A stretch of DNA of 6,032 nucleotides from Planctomycetota bacterium (GCA_024275615.1 JAJRYU010000470.1:1-6032); one strand, 5' to 3'. Positions 1 through 6,032 are shown, counted from the first letter of the stretch. Program-made: numbers and translations. Notes: a model not told the origin generated them from the sequence alone.

Positions 1-1
1 C

Positions 2-1645
2 ACCATTGCTCCAGTCCGCAGTAGTTCGGCTGTTCTTATTTCTTCGATGGACTCGCAACGGCGTCAGCTCTATGAGCAAGTGCCAACTGTTGCCGCCAAT
101 GGCATGTCCAGCCAAGTGTTCAATACTCATTTTCCTCATACTGTGCGGACGACAGAAACTCGTAACTGCGATGACTGTCATGTCTCCGAAGCCAATGACA
201 ACAACGCCTGGCTGGCGACAACCTATCTTCTCGGCAGCAACACAGTCGGATTAATGGGAGTGAACGCCTGGTTAGGGTGTGGACCTGACGGTATCTATGC
301 CGTTCCTGTGACCCAATACGAGGAACCACAAGCGGTCAAGGGCTCGAACTTGTACAAGTTGGCTTGGCCTCGGTACAACAAGGAGTTTGAGGCCGGTGGT
401 CGAGAGCTCGATAACGCCAAGCACCATGGCGGAACGGATGTGAGGTCCATTCAACTACGTGGTGAATATGTCTACACGGCACAAGGCAAGGGTGGGTTTA
501 GGGTCTACGACGTCGCGAACGTCCACAACAAGGATTTTTCCGAGAAGATCGTGACCTCTCCGGTATCACCTCTTGGCCAGGACACCCACGTTTCCACTTC
601 GTTCGCGACTTCGATGGCATTGCCATTCAACAACAACATCAGCATGAGTCGAGTTTATCGCCCTGAAAACGAAGAGACTCCTTATGACTACAAGGGCCAA
701 GCTCAGAACATGCATGAGCTTTACCGCTACGCCTATGTCAGCGATCGTTACGATGGCCTTGTTGTGATCGACATTGATTGCTTGACGGACGGCAACCCAA
801 GTAACAACTTCATCGAGAAGGTCGTGTCATTCAATCCCAATGGCATTCTCAACGGATCGGAGCACTTAGCGGTGGCTGGGTCTACCGTCTATGTTTGTTG
901 TGATGCTGGTTTGGTGGCTGTAGATATCGATGATCCTAGAGCGCCCAAGATCAAGAAGGTCCTGCCTTGGCCGAAGGGGGTCAAGACGCGTTTTGTGGCG
1001 ATCCAATTCCGATATGCTTTCGTTTGCGACAGTGAGGGAATTCGCGTCGTCGACATCACCATCCCGGAAAAACTCCACCCGGTGCAGCAATTTGATATCC
1101 CGGACGCCCGAAGCATCTATCTTGCCAAGGACTACGGCTACGTTGCTGGCGGCAAGGATGGCATGATCATCCTCGACCTGGAGGTGCCGACAAGACCCAA
1201 AGTTCAGCAAATCTGGAACGCAGGGGGGCAAATCAACGATCTGAACGATGTCAAAGTCGCCATGACCTATGATTCGACTTATGCTTACCTCGCGGACGGA
1301 AAGAACGGCCTTCGTGTCGTGCAATTGGTTTCCGCTGGCGACGGCAAGAGAAGTCCTTATGGATTCTCCCCGCCCCCGATTCCCAAACTCTTGGCTCATT
1401 TCCAGACCGATGGTGAGTGTCTCACTATCTCCAAGGCCCTTGATCGCGACCGAGCGACGGATGAGAGCGGTAACCAAGTCACGATGTTTGGCCGCATCGG
1501 CGGTCGTCCGATGAATCTGGAGGAAATGCAGCGTCTCTACATGAAGAACGGCCAAGTCTATCGTGTGTCGAATAAGCCCAAAAATGGACCAGCAACCACC
1601 TCAACTGGCAAGGCGAACTCGGACATGCCAGCCAAGGGGCATTAG
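2..1645 (+). CDS. Cytochrome c / LVIVD-repeat beta-propeller fusion protein, 5' end cut by the window
   Basis: Likely an exported electron-transfer protein with a covalent heme and a propeller domain. The frame is open from base 2, before the first Met (base 47). That Met is followed by a polar stretch with no signal peptide, so the real start and export signal lie upstream. Counting from that Met, HFPH at 28-31 supplies possible distal heme ligands and CDDCH at 41-45 is a c-type heme site. Residues 132-428 hold about six LVIVD-type repeats, each pairing a 'YVYxAxxxxGxRVxD' core with a following proline-containing turn: near 132-158, 227-243, 273-300, 317-340, 355-385 and 402-428. This suggests a six-bladed propeller. 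The tail (residues 435-532) is polar and unrecognised. The heme site lies close to the cut end, so more hemes may lie upstream. The gene ends in TAG, 129 bases before the FHA gene. The cytochrome/propeller assignment is firm; substrate and partner are unknown. Confidence 0.85.
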   Translation, partial: TIAPVRSSSAVLISSMDSQRRQLYEQVPTVAANGMSSQVFNTHFPHTVRTTETRNCDDCHVSEANDNNAWLATTYLLGSNTVGLMGVNAWLGCGPDGIYAVPVTQYEEPQAVKGSNLYKLAWPRYNKEFEAGGRELDNAKHHGGTDVRSIQLRGEYVYTAQGKGGFRVYDVANVHNKDFSEKIVTSPVSPLGQDTHVSTSFATSMALPFNNNISMSRVYRPENEETPYDYKGQAQNMHELYRYAYVSDRYDGLVVIDIDCLTDGNPSNNFIEKVVSFNPNGILNGSEHLAVAGSTVYVCCDAGLVAVDIDDPRAPKIKKVLPWPKGVKTRFVAIQFRYAFVCDSEGIRVVDITIPEKLHPVQQFDIPDARSIYLAKDYGYVAGGKDGMIILDLEVPTRPKVQQIWNAGGQINDLNDVKVAMTYDSTYAYLADGKNGLRVVQLVSAGDGKRSPYGFSPPPIPKLLAHFQTDGECLTISKALDRDRATDESGNQVTMFGRIGGRPMNLEEMQRLYMKNGQVYRVSNKPKNGPATTSTGKANSDMPAKGH

Positions 1646-1694
1646 ACCGTCGGGGCCGTGCTGGAAGAAAATGGCCGCTCGAATGTGACAGTTA

Positions 1695-1728
1695 CGACGG
1701 GCTCCGGCTTTACAAGCGGGGCTCGTCG
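1695..1728 (+). other. Stem-loop in the gap between propeller and FHA genes
   Basis: Bases 1695-1702 pair with 1721-1728 (8 pairs, one G-U). An inner stem then forms: 1704-1705 with 1719-1720 and 1707-1710 with 1714-1717, around a three-base loop (1711-1713). T1703 is bulged and 1706/1718 is a G-G mismatch, giving 14 pairs in all. No T-run follows, so it does not look like a classical intrinsic terminator. It may stabilise or process the mRNA, or tune expression of the FHA and downstream genes relative to the propeller gene. The pairing is seen directly; the function is inferred. Confidence 0.5.
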
Positions 1729-1758
1729 CTGTATGCACTAGAGAACCAAAGAACACTC

Positions 1759-1763
1759 AGGAG
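1759..1763 (+). promoter_or_regulatory. Ribosome binding site of the FHA gene
   Basis: AGGAG lies 11 bases before the ATG at 1775. This is slightly long but acceptable spacing. It supports that ATG as the start and shows the gene has its own initiation signal after the 129-base gap. Confidence 0.6.
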
Positions 1764-1774
1764 ACTCGACTCTC

Positions 1775-2839
1775 ATGCCCGAACTTGCGTTTCGTATTTC
1801 AGAACCTGGCAAACCCACCAAGGAAGTGCCAATCAAGGTTGGCCTAAGCCTGGGCCGTCTTGACGAAAACACGGTTACGATCGTGGATTCGAAGATTTCT
1901 GGCCGTCATGCCCATGTGATCGAAAAAGACGGTCAGCTCGTCATCGAAGATCTTGGCAGTTCCAACCACACCCACGTTCTCGGTGGCGCATCCCTCAAAG
2001 GAGGTGAGAGCCACCCGCTTCAAGTGGGAACGATGATTCAACTGGGAGAAACCAAGCTCGTTGTGGTTGCGGTTGGCGAATCGGCCGGGGCTGACAAGAC
2101 CGTGGCCGCCCAGATGATTACTTTGGACGGAGACGACGAGGGCGAGAGCGGTGGTGCAGCCGCCAACTTAGCTCTCCTGGCAGCTTTCAAGGCTGCGCGG
2201 GCGCGCCTGGTCATTGCCAATGAGGCCATCCGCAAGATCGCCGACATCGACAAGATTGAATTTGTAATCGGGCGCAAGGATGAGAGCGCGAACCTCGTCA
2301 TTGAACACCAAGGTGTTTCCAGTACTCACGCCGCCATCCGTTTCGAGAAGAAACGTTTTTACATCGAAGATTTGAGCACCAACGGGACCTTTGTCGGAAA
2401 CGAAAAACTCGAGAGTGGGCAAAAGCGTCACCTCTTGCCAGAAACTCATGTTCGTTTTGGCTCCATTGATGCTCTTTTTGTTGTTTCTGCCGATGCCGAC
2501 GGCAATGCACCGGATTCAAAACGCTATCGCAATGCAGTGGAGGTTCTTATTGCCGAAGGGAGGTTGCCTGCCTCACAACGGGATGATGCCATTCGCGACG
2601 CACAGAATGAGAATCGGCATCCCGGGGAAATCCTCCTGCAAAAAGGTTTGATCACCGTCGAAGATTGGCTGAAGGCTTTCAAGAAGGCTGAGTTTTTTGT
2701 TGCCAGTGGGGGTAGTGGTGGTGGTGCCGGCGGAGCAGGAGGCGGGGCTAAGAATCTTCTGATTGTCATTGTCGTTCTCTTGCTGGCCCTGGTTATCTTG
2801 CTGATCGCGAAACCTGGCCTTTTGAGTTTCGGGGGTTAA
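1775..2839 (+). CDS. Tail-anchored tandem FHA-domain protein with MshEN-like domain
   Basis: Probable phosphothreonine-reading scaffold at the cytoplasmic face of the inner membrane. FHA domain 1 covers about residues 5-100, with GR at 27-28, SGRHA at 42-46 and SSNHTHV at 62-68, where His replaces the usual Gly of the N-G-T loop. FHA domain 2 covers about 145-237 and is canonical: IGR 165-167, SSTHA 182-186, STNGTFVGN 201-209. An acidic, Ala-rich linker (about 115-140) separates them. Residues 250-306 resemble the helical MshEN/GspE N-terminal fold (EGRLPASQRDDAI, GEILLQKGLITVEDWLKAF). The RLG and terminal Gln positions typical of c-di-GMP-binding members are not conserved. A Gly-rich linker (311-324) leads to one hydrophobic helix (326-345) and nine final residues, typical of a C-tail anchor with the body in the cytoplasm. 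There is no N-terminal signal peptide. The gene ends TAA TAG directly before the cytochrome ATG, implying cotranscription. No kinase is present in the window. Domain calls are firm; a role in controlling the cytochrome complex is inferred. Confidence 0.9.
   Translation: MPELAFRISEPGKPTKEVPIKVGLSLGRLDENTVTIVDSKISGRHAHVIEKDGQLVIEDLGSSNHTHVLGGASLKGGESHPLQVGTMIQLGETKLVVVAVGESAGADKTVAAQMITLDGDDEGESGGAAANLALLAAFKAARARLVIANEAIRKIADIDKIEFVIGRKDESANLVIEHQGVSSTHAAIRFEKKRFYIEDLSTNGTFVGNEKLESGQKRHLLPETHVRFGSIDALFVVSADADGNAPDSKRYRNAVEVLIAEGRLPASQRDDAIRDAQNENRHPGEILLQKGLITVEDWLKAFKKAEFFVASGGSGGGAGGAGGGAKNLLIVIVVLLLALVILLIAKPGLLSFGG
2705..2749 (+). repeat. Glycine-rich low-complexity linker
   Basis: A GGT/GGC/GGA-rich run encodes residues 311-325 of the FHA protein, almost all Gly with a few Ala and Ser. 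It is a flexible tether between the soluble domains and the C-terminal membrane helix. Confidence 0.7.
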
Positions 2840-2842
2840 TAG
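2831..2842 (+). promoter_or_regulatory. Ribosome binding site and tandem stops joining the FHA and cytochrome genes
   Basis: A GGGGG run at 2831-2835, inside the last FHA codons, lies 7 bases before the cytochrome ATG at 2843. The FHA frame closes with adjacent TAA (2837-2839) and TAG (2840-2842), the TAG abutting that ATG. The arrangement implies translational coupling. The two stops argue that neither codon is read as sense in this organism. Confidence 0.5.
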
Positions 2843-4132
2843 ATGTCACGATTGCTCTTGGTCTCGACGAGTATTCTGATGCTGTTCCTGCCGACTCTGT
2901 GGGTTTGGGGCGATGCGTCTAATGAACAACCATGGGCGCCGACGGTAGCAAGTCAGCTTGAAAACGAGCCATTTCCCCACAGCAAGCACGTGTCAAAGGT
3001 TTGGTTGAAAACCGAAGTCAAGAGAGACTGTCGCGGTTGCCATGACTATGACAAAACAGGCGGCATTCGTGAGCCCGAGCAATCATGTGTCCTTTGTCAC
3101 TACGATTTTCCTGATGGCAGCAAGGCCCTTGCGGTTGAAGGTTCAATCAAGGGTATGCGGACCGAAGGCTCTCCATTTGTTCACGGCGATCATCTGAAAC
3201 TCAATTGTGCTGAATGCCACGCACCTCCCAAGAAAAGACGGGGTCCACCGGGTGTGCCCAACCAGATGTACGTGCCAACGGGATTGGGCTGGTGTGTCAA
3301 GTGTCATGACCCGAAGGCCGCCAATGCCCCTGCGGCACGCTCCAAAGATGACCAGGGCTTTCAGGCTGCGATCAATGAGAATCCCAAGATGCGGGCCAAC
3401 CCGGACGCGGTTTTCAAGCACACCCAGCACCTTTCCAGCAGCGAATTGAAGAACCCAAAGAACTGCGCTGCCTGCCACAGCAGTCTTGAATCTGCCAGCG
3501 CCGATATCGGAGATCAAGTCTACAACAGCGCATCCTGCGGTGATTGTCATCAAACAAAAGCGGGCAAGAGTTTGCCTTTTGGCACCAAGATGCGTGCCTA
3601 TGTAAGTGGAGCCGACCTTTCCTTTTTCCATGCTGACCATGTGAGCAAGGGCGCTCTCGCCAACAACAAGAAACTGCGGGACGAAGGATGTTTCGCCTGC
3701 CACGAATTGGGCGACAAGGAAGGCCGGGAGATCAGCGATTACCCTCTCAAGCGGGGATTCGACAAGTTTGAGCAATGTGCCAACTGCCACAAGGAAGAGG
3801 GCGTGCCATGGCGGGGCATCGGCGGCAAAGGCGATGAGCAACCCGTTGCTTGGAGAAGTGACGACCACGCAGACTTGAATAAGAAAAACAACTGTGTTGG
3901 TTGTCATGTTGCCGGTGAAGCCTTGGCGATGAAGACGAGCCGCCCGCAACGAGTCCAGAATCGAAGCAGGCCAGCACTTTTTGAGATCCGTGTTCAAGCG
4001 CACCCCCACATTACCGGCGCCAAGAAGAGCAAGGAATGCAAGACTTGTCACATCGCCGAAGCGGAGTTGATTCCTTCACGCATCAAGAAGAAGAAGTTTC
4101 GCCACGGGTCACACCTAGGGTCGGGAGCCTAA
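2843..4132 (+). CDS. Multiheme cytochrome c, N-terminal part (10 hemes), ended by an in-frame TAA
   Basis: Exported electron-wire protein. An N-terminal signal peptide is visible: Arg3, a hydrophobic core at about 4-22, and likely cleavage near residues 23-26. Ten CxxCH heme c sites start at residues 63, 82, 122, 151, 208, 232, 283, 312, 351 and 399. FxHxxH pairs, which normally supply distal His ligands in c3/c7-like modules, precede the heme groups at 44, 112, 191, 261 and 419; degenerate versions are WRSDDH (337-342) and HPH (387-389). The fifth FxHxxH, after a KKKK run at 415-418, has no CxxCH within this frame. The protein stops at residue 429, just 12 bases before the next CxxCH codons, and the same reading frame then continues for 275 more codons. 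This is therefore most likely the front of a 17-heme protein. As it stands it would be a truncated 10-heme cytochrome with an orphan ligand motif. The cytochrome family is certain; no specific named family is recognised. Confidence 0.9.
   Translation: MSRLLLVSTSILMLFLPTLWVWGDASNEQPWAPTVASQLENEPFPHSKHVSKVWLKTEVKRDCRGCHDYDKTGGIREPEQSCVLCHYDFPDGSKALAVEGSIKGMRTEGSPFVHGDHLKLNCAECHAPPKKRRGPPGVPNQMYVPTGLGWCVKCHDPKAANAPAARSKDDQGFQAAINENPKMRANPDAVFKHTQHLSSSELKNPKNCAACHSSLESASADIGDQVYNSASCGDCHQTKAGKSLPFGTKMRAYVSGADLSFFHADHVSKGALANNKKLRDEGCFACHELGDKEGREISDYPLKRGFDKFEQCANCHKEEGVPWRGIGGKGDEQPVAWRSDDHADLNKKNNCVGCHVAGEALAMKTSRPQRVQNRSRPALFEIRVQAHPHITGAKKSKECKTCHIAEAELIPSRIKKKKFRHGSHLGSGA
4130..4132 (+). other. 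In-frame TAA within the multiheme cytochrome
   Basis: Context is GGA GCC TAA ACG CAG GAC. One base change from AAA, CAA, GAA, TAC, TAT, TCA or TTA would create it. TAA also closes the FHA gene, and no other in-frame TAA occurs in the window's genes, so genome-wide reassignment is unlikely. Confidence 0.85.
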
Positions 4133-4141
4133 ACGCAGGAC

Positions 4142-4156
4142 TGCCTCAGTTGCCAT
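4142..4156 (+). other. Orphan heme-binding motif CLSCH between the two cytochrome frames
   Basis: The codons TGC CTC AGT TGC CAT form a perfect CxxCH in frame with both halves. No ATG, GTG or TTG lies between the TAA and the ATG at 4160, so this motif is translated only if the stop is absent or read through. It is heme site 11 of 17. Confidence 0.85.
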
Positions 4157-4159
4157 CCT

Positions 4160-4960
4160 ATGTCTGATGGCGGCGCTCCGAGTTTCATGCAGACCGCCGG
4201 GCACCGCAATCTCATGCTCTCCTACGCGGAAAACTCTTGCGGTGAGTGCCACAAGGGAGTCGACCTGGTGCAAGCTCCAAGTTACACCAAGAAAGTCCCC
4301 AACTCTGTTGTCTTCAACCACAACGATCATATTCAAGAAAAGGCGGATTCGCTCAAATGCGCTGACTGCCATGTCGCCGAGACCAAAACCGAGGGTGACC
4401 GCGAGTACGCTTTTGACAAAGGTGTCATGGACTGTTCGAAGTGCCACGACCACCAAGAAGAGCACATGAAGGACACCGGCAACAAGGATCAAGCTTATGT
4501 CAACGGCTGTGTGGCCTGCCACGAGGTCCATGAACCGGGCATTCCTGCCCTTGATTCGACCCTCATGACAAACCGTGTCGACATCACGGCAATCAACGGT
4601 TCTCAGTTTCATCCTTTGCCGTCCAAGACGAGATGCTCCGAATGCCATCGCCCAGAATCTACCCAAGAAGATTCGCTGCCAGGCACTCTGAACTTAGTCC
4701 TTTCGAAGACAACCTACGAACGTCCCAAGGACTTCCACGGCATGCATGAGCGATCCGGTCAGCAAACGCCAAAGTACTGTTATGCTTGCCATTGGAACAG
4801 CTTTGAGACGCTCAACCAGTCAGATGTGAATTTTGCCATTAAGGGTGGCTCCCTGGTGGACATCAAAGGACAGCCTTATTCAAGAACGCGCAATGGCGAC
4901 GCCATTCGCCGAGAGTTGGGTGGACAATTGCAGGGCTTTCCGGGGATCTTGACGAAATGA
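4160..4960 (+). CDS. Multiheme cytochrome c, C-terminal part (6 complete hemes)
   Basis: This is the back half of the interrupted cytochrome. Counting from the Met at 4160, CxxCH sites start at residues 27, 67, 92, 117, 159 and 207. FNHNDH at 52-57 and FHGMH at 192-196 look like distal His ligand motifs. The last 55 residues (212-266) are heme-free and end in a hydrophobic/Gly stretch, possibly a docking tail. It is unlikely to be an independent gene. It has no signal peptide although c-heme attachment needs export, it has no Shine-Dalgarno sequence at normal spacing (the nearest AGGA, 4137-4140, is 19 bases away), and it lies in the same frame as the upstream half with another CxxCH just before its Met. 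The stop TGA overlaps the next gene's ATG (ATGA). The cytochrome identity is secure; the start is an artefact of the interruption. Confidence 0.8.
   Translation: MSDGGAPSFMQTAGHRNLMLSYAENSCGECHKGVDLVQAPSYTKKVPNSVVFNHNDHIQEKADSLKCADCHVAETKTEGDREYAFDKGVMDCSKCHDHQEEHMKDTGNKDQAYVNGCVACHEVHEPGIPALDSTLMTNRVDITAINGSQFHPLPSKTRCSECHRPESTQEDSLPGTLNLVLSKTTYERPKDFHGMHERSGQQTPKYCYACHWNSFETLNQSDVNFAIKGGSLVDIKGQPYSRTRNGDAIRRELGGQLQGFPGILTK
4942..4946 (+). promoter_or_regulatory. Probable ribosome binding site of the membrane protein gene
   Basis: GGGGA inside the end of the cytochrome frame lies 10 bases before the ATG at 4957. It supports that start together with the ATGA stop-start overlap, which also implies translational coupling. 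Confidence 0.45.
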
Positions 4961-6032
4961 ATCTGAGCCTTTTCAAATCTATTCATGGCGTCATCGCTCT
5001 TGTGATCTGCGTCGGTTGCACAGCGTGGCTTTTTGCCATTGGTGCTGTCGCTGGCACAAGAGAAGGTTCCGACGCCAACTATGTTCTCTGGAGCGGTTGG
5101 ATCGCGGCAGCCTTGATGTTGGTGGCGATGCTCTATTGTGCGCGGAAGTACATGCACAAGATGAAATACTCCCCTGAGCTCAAACTCAAGGTGCCGGTTT
5201 CTTCTTTGGAAGCAGCTGATGCTGGCCTCAATGAAGTACGCCGTCGTATCGTGCGGGGCGACTTCAGTTCTATGGCAGAGGCCGACAAGGCAGCACAGCG
5301 AGTTGTGGTTGACGAAGGGGTCAGCAAGGTCATTGCCGTGACCTTGCGCTCTGGCGATACGGCCGCTGGTGAGGCGACCTACGTCATTGAGGTCAAACCT
5401 CCGGAAAAATATGGACGTATGACCAAATGGCTTCATGCGCACATTTACTATGGCTTGGCATCAGGTGTTTTGGTCTGGCTGCACGGCGGTTTCGCCATGA
5501 CCCATCCCATGGGAATCTTGCTCAACGTCTTGACTGCCGTTGTCATTGTTACAGGTATCATAGGCATCTTCCTGTTTGCCTACGGCCCCTCTTGGATGAC
5601 ACGCCACGAGAAGGACCTTAACTTCGAAGAGAATTTCGTCCTTGATGCGAGTTTGAAAGACAAGATTCGTGAGCACTTGGCAAACTTGAAGAAAACTCTG
5701 GCTGGCGAGAAAGAAATGATCGGCGCCTTGGAACTGGCGTTTACCAGCGGCAATCATGGCCGACTCACCAAGACCTTTGAGAGTTGGAGCGCCTCGAAAC
5801 GAGCAGTTTTGAGCTCGGCCCGCGAAGTCGTCAAGGCAGGTGGTGGGGAAGAAGCGCCAGGCGCGAGCGTTTTTGCGTCCTTGGCCACGGAGCCCGATCT
5901 AAAGACGAAGATGGAATCGGCTGCCGGCGAAGAAGACGCCAAGAAACGATCTGCGGCCATGAAGAAAGTCGCCGACGGTTTCGCGAAGAATTCTCAGTTG
6001 GTGGAAGACGCCGTGGTGTTACTGGGCCAACG
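4957..6032 (+). CDS. Four-helix membrane protein, putative b-heme electron-transfer subunit, 3' end cut by the window
   Basis: Likely the inner-membrane subunit of the cytochrome system. The frame is open for 358 codons to the right edge. Predicted helices are about 9-31, 44-62, 163-181 and 187-209, with a roughly 100-residue soluble region between helices 2 and 3 and a long charged, helical C-terminal region from 212 on. The positive cluster after helix 2 (ARKYMHKMK) and charges after helix 4 place N terminus, middle domain and C terminus in the cytoplasm. Helix 3 carries H160/H162 and H176 (LHAHIYYG, VWLHGGF). A 14-residue step from H162 to H176 fits histidines at opposite membrane faces, as in cytochrome b or ferric-reductase-like helices; H10, H67 and H183 are other candidate ligands. 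The helix 3-4 pattern (HGG, then a Gly-rich helix and a 'YGP' turn) recalls ferric-reductase-like or b561-like cores. The start overlaps the cytochrome stop (ATGA). Membrane topology is well supported; heme binding and quinone chemistry are inferred. Confidence 0.8.
   Translation, partial: MNLSLFKSIHGVIALVICVGCTAWLFAIGAVAGTREGSDANYVLWSGWIAAALMLVAMLYCARKYMHKMKYSPELKLKVPVSSLEAADAGLNEVRRRIVRGDFSSMAEADKAAQRVVVDEGVSKVIAVTLRSGDTAAGEATYVIEVKPPEKYGRMTKWLHAHIYYGLASGVLVWLHGGFAMTHPMGILLNVLTAVVIVTGIIGIFLFAYGPSWMTRHEKDLNFEENFVLDASLKDKIREHLANLKKTLAGEKEMIGALELAFTSGNHGRLTKTFESWSASKRAVLSSAREVVKAGGGEEAPGASVFASLATEPDLKTKMESAAGEEDAKKRSAAMKKVADGFAKNSQLVEDAVVLLGQ

Larger units (their letters stand above)
2843..4960 (+). 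pseudogene. Reconstructed 17-heme cytochrome c gene interrupted by one in-frame stop
   Basis: The frames at 2843 and 4160 are the same frame, separated only by TAA at 4130-4132 and nine sense codons. Reading through gives about 705 residues with one signal peptide and 17 CxxCH motifs, with no frameshift. The stop falls between a distal-ligand motif (FRHGSH) and its heme motif (CLSCH), inside one module. Possible explanations are a recent nonsense mutation, a sequencing or assembly error, or, less likely, readthrough. Every other motif is intact, which favours a very recent change or an error over long-standing decay. Confidence 0.65.

Noticed and set aside
47..49. ATG as the start of the propeller gene
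   Set aside because: The frame is open upstream to the window edge, the Met is followed by a polar stretch without a signal peptide, and a heme c protein must be exported. It is an internal Met.
866..1555. 229-codon open frame on the minus strand
   Set aside because: It is a shadow of the LVIVD-repeat gene, with no ribosome site or domain evident.
1685..1714. Possible promoter (GTGACA, then a weak -10-like TTTACA)
   Set aside because: The -10 match is poor and the element overlaps the stem-loop; not supportable.
1646..1741. In-frame continuation after the TAG of the propeller gene (31 codons)
   Set aside because: It contains no motif or repeat and ends at another TAG, so it looks like chance, unlike the CxxCH-rich continuation after 4130.
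3143..4051. 302-codon open frame on the minus strand
   Set aside because: It lies wholly opposite the CxxCH-rich cytochrome frame, whose motifs prove the plus strand is coding; its translation shows no recognisable domain.
4085..4096. AAG repeat (KKKK) as a slippage site causing the downstream stop
   Set aside because: Loss or gain of AAG units keeps frame, and the frame is the same before and after, so slippage does not explain the TAA.
4130..4132. TAA read as a sense codon by genetic code change
   Set aside because: TAA ends the FHA gene, backed by an adjacent TAG, and no other in-frame TAA is present in about 5.9 kb of coding sequence.

Overview
The window is a tight, all-plus-strand bacterial operon fragment with roughly balanced GC. 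It encodes a membrane-associated, heme-rich electron-transfer system. Four genes, one of them broken by an in-frame stop, run head to tail. Both ends are cut: the first gene is open to the left edge and the last runs off the right edge. Exported c-type cytochromes, a forkhead-associated (FHA) signalling protein and a polytopic membrane protein together suggest a diderm bacterium with respiratory or extracellular electron transfer. Myxococcota, Planctomycetota, Acidobacteriota or relatives are plausible guesses from domain style only; the sequence does not settle the phylum.

Layout. (1) 2-1645: the C-terminal part of a cytochrome c fused to a roughly six-repeat LVIVD-type beta-propeller. (2) 1646-1774: a 129-base gap with a strong stem-loop (1695-1728) and a Shine-Dalgarno sequence for the next gene. 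(3) 1775-2839: a tail-anchored protein with two FHA domains, a MshEN-like helical domain, a glycine-rich linker and one C-terminal membrane helix. (4) 2843-4960: one long multiheme cytochrome c frame with 17 CxxCH motifs, interrupted by a TAA at 4130-4132. It therefore appears as two open frames, 2843-4132 with 10 hemes and 4160-4960 with 6 hemes, and heme motif 11 (4142-4156) sits in the untranslated gap between them. (5) 4957-6032 (cut): a four-helix membrane protein with histidines spaced as in b-heme binding helices. It overlaps the cytochrome stop codon as ATGA.

How they may work together (inference). The membrane protein could pass electrons between the membrane pool and the exported multiheme cytochrome wire, and the cytochrome/propeller fusion could be an outer partner or docking platform. 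The FHA protein, predicted to hang from the inner membrane into the cytoplasm, would let a Ser/Thr kinase outside this window control or assemble the complex by phosphothreonine recognition. The most striking points are the precise in-frame stop in the 17-heme cytochrome and the pairing of a tail-anchored tandem-FHA protein with a multiheme conduit.
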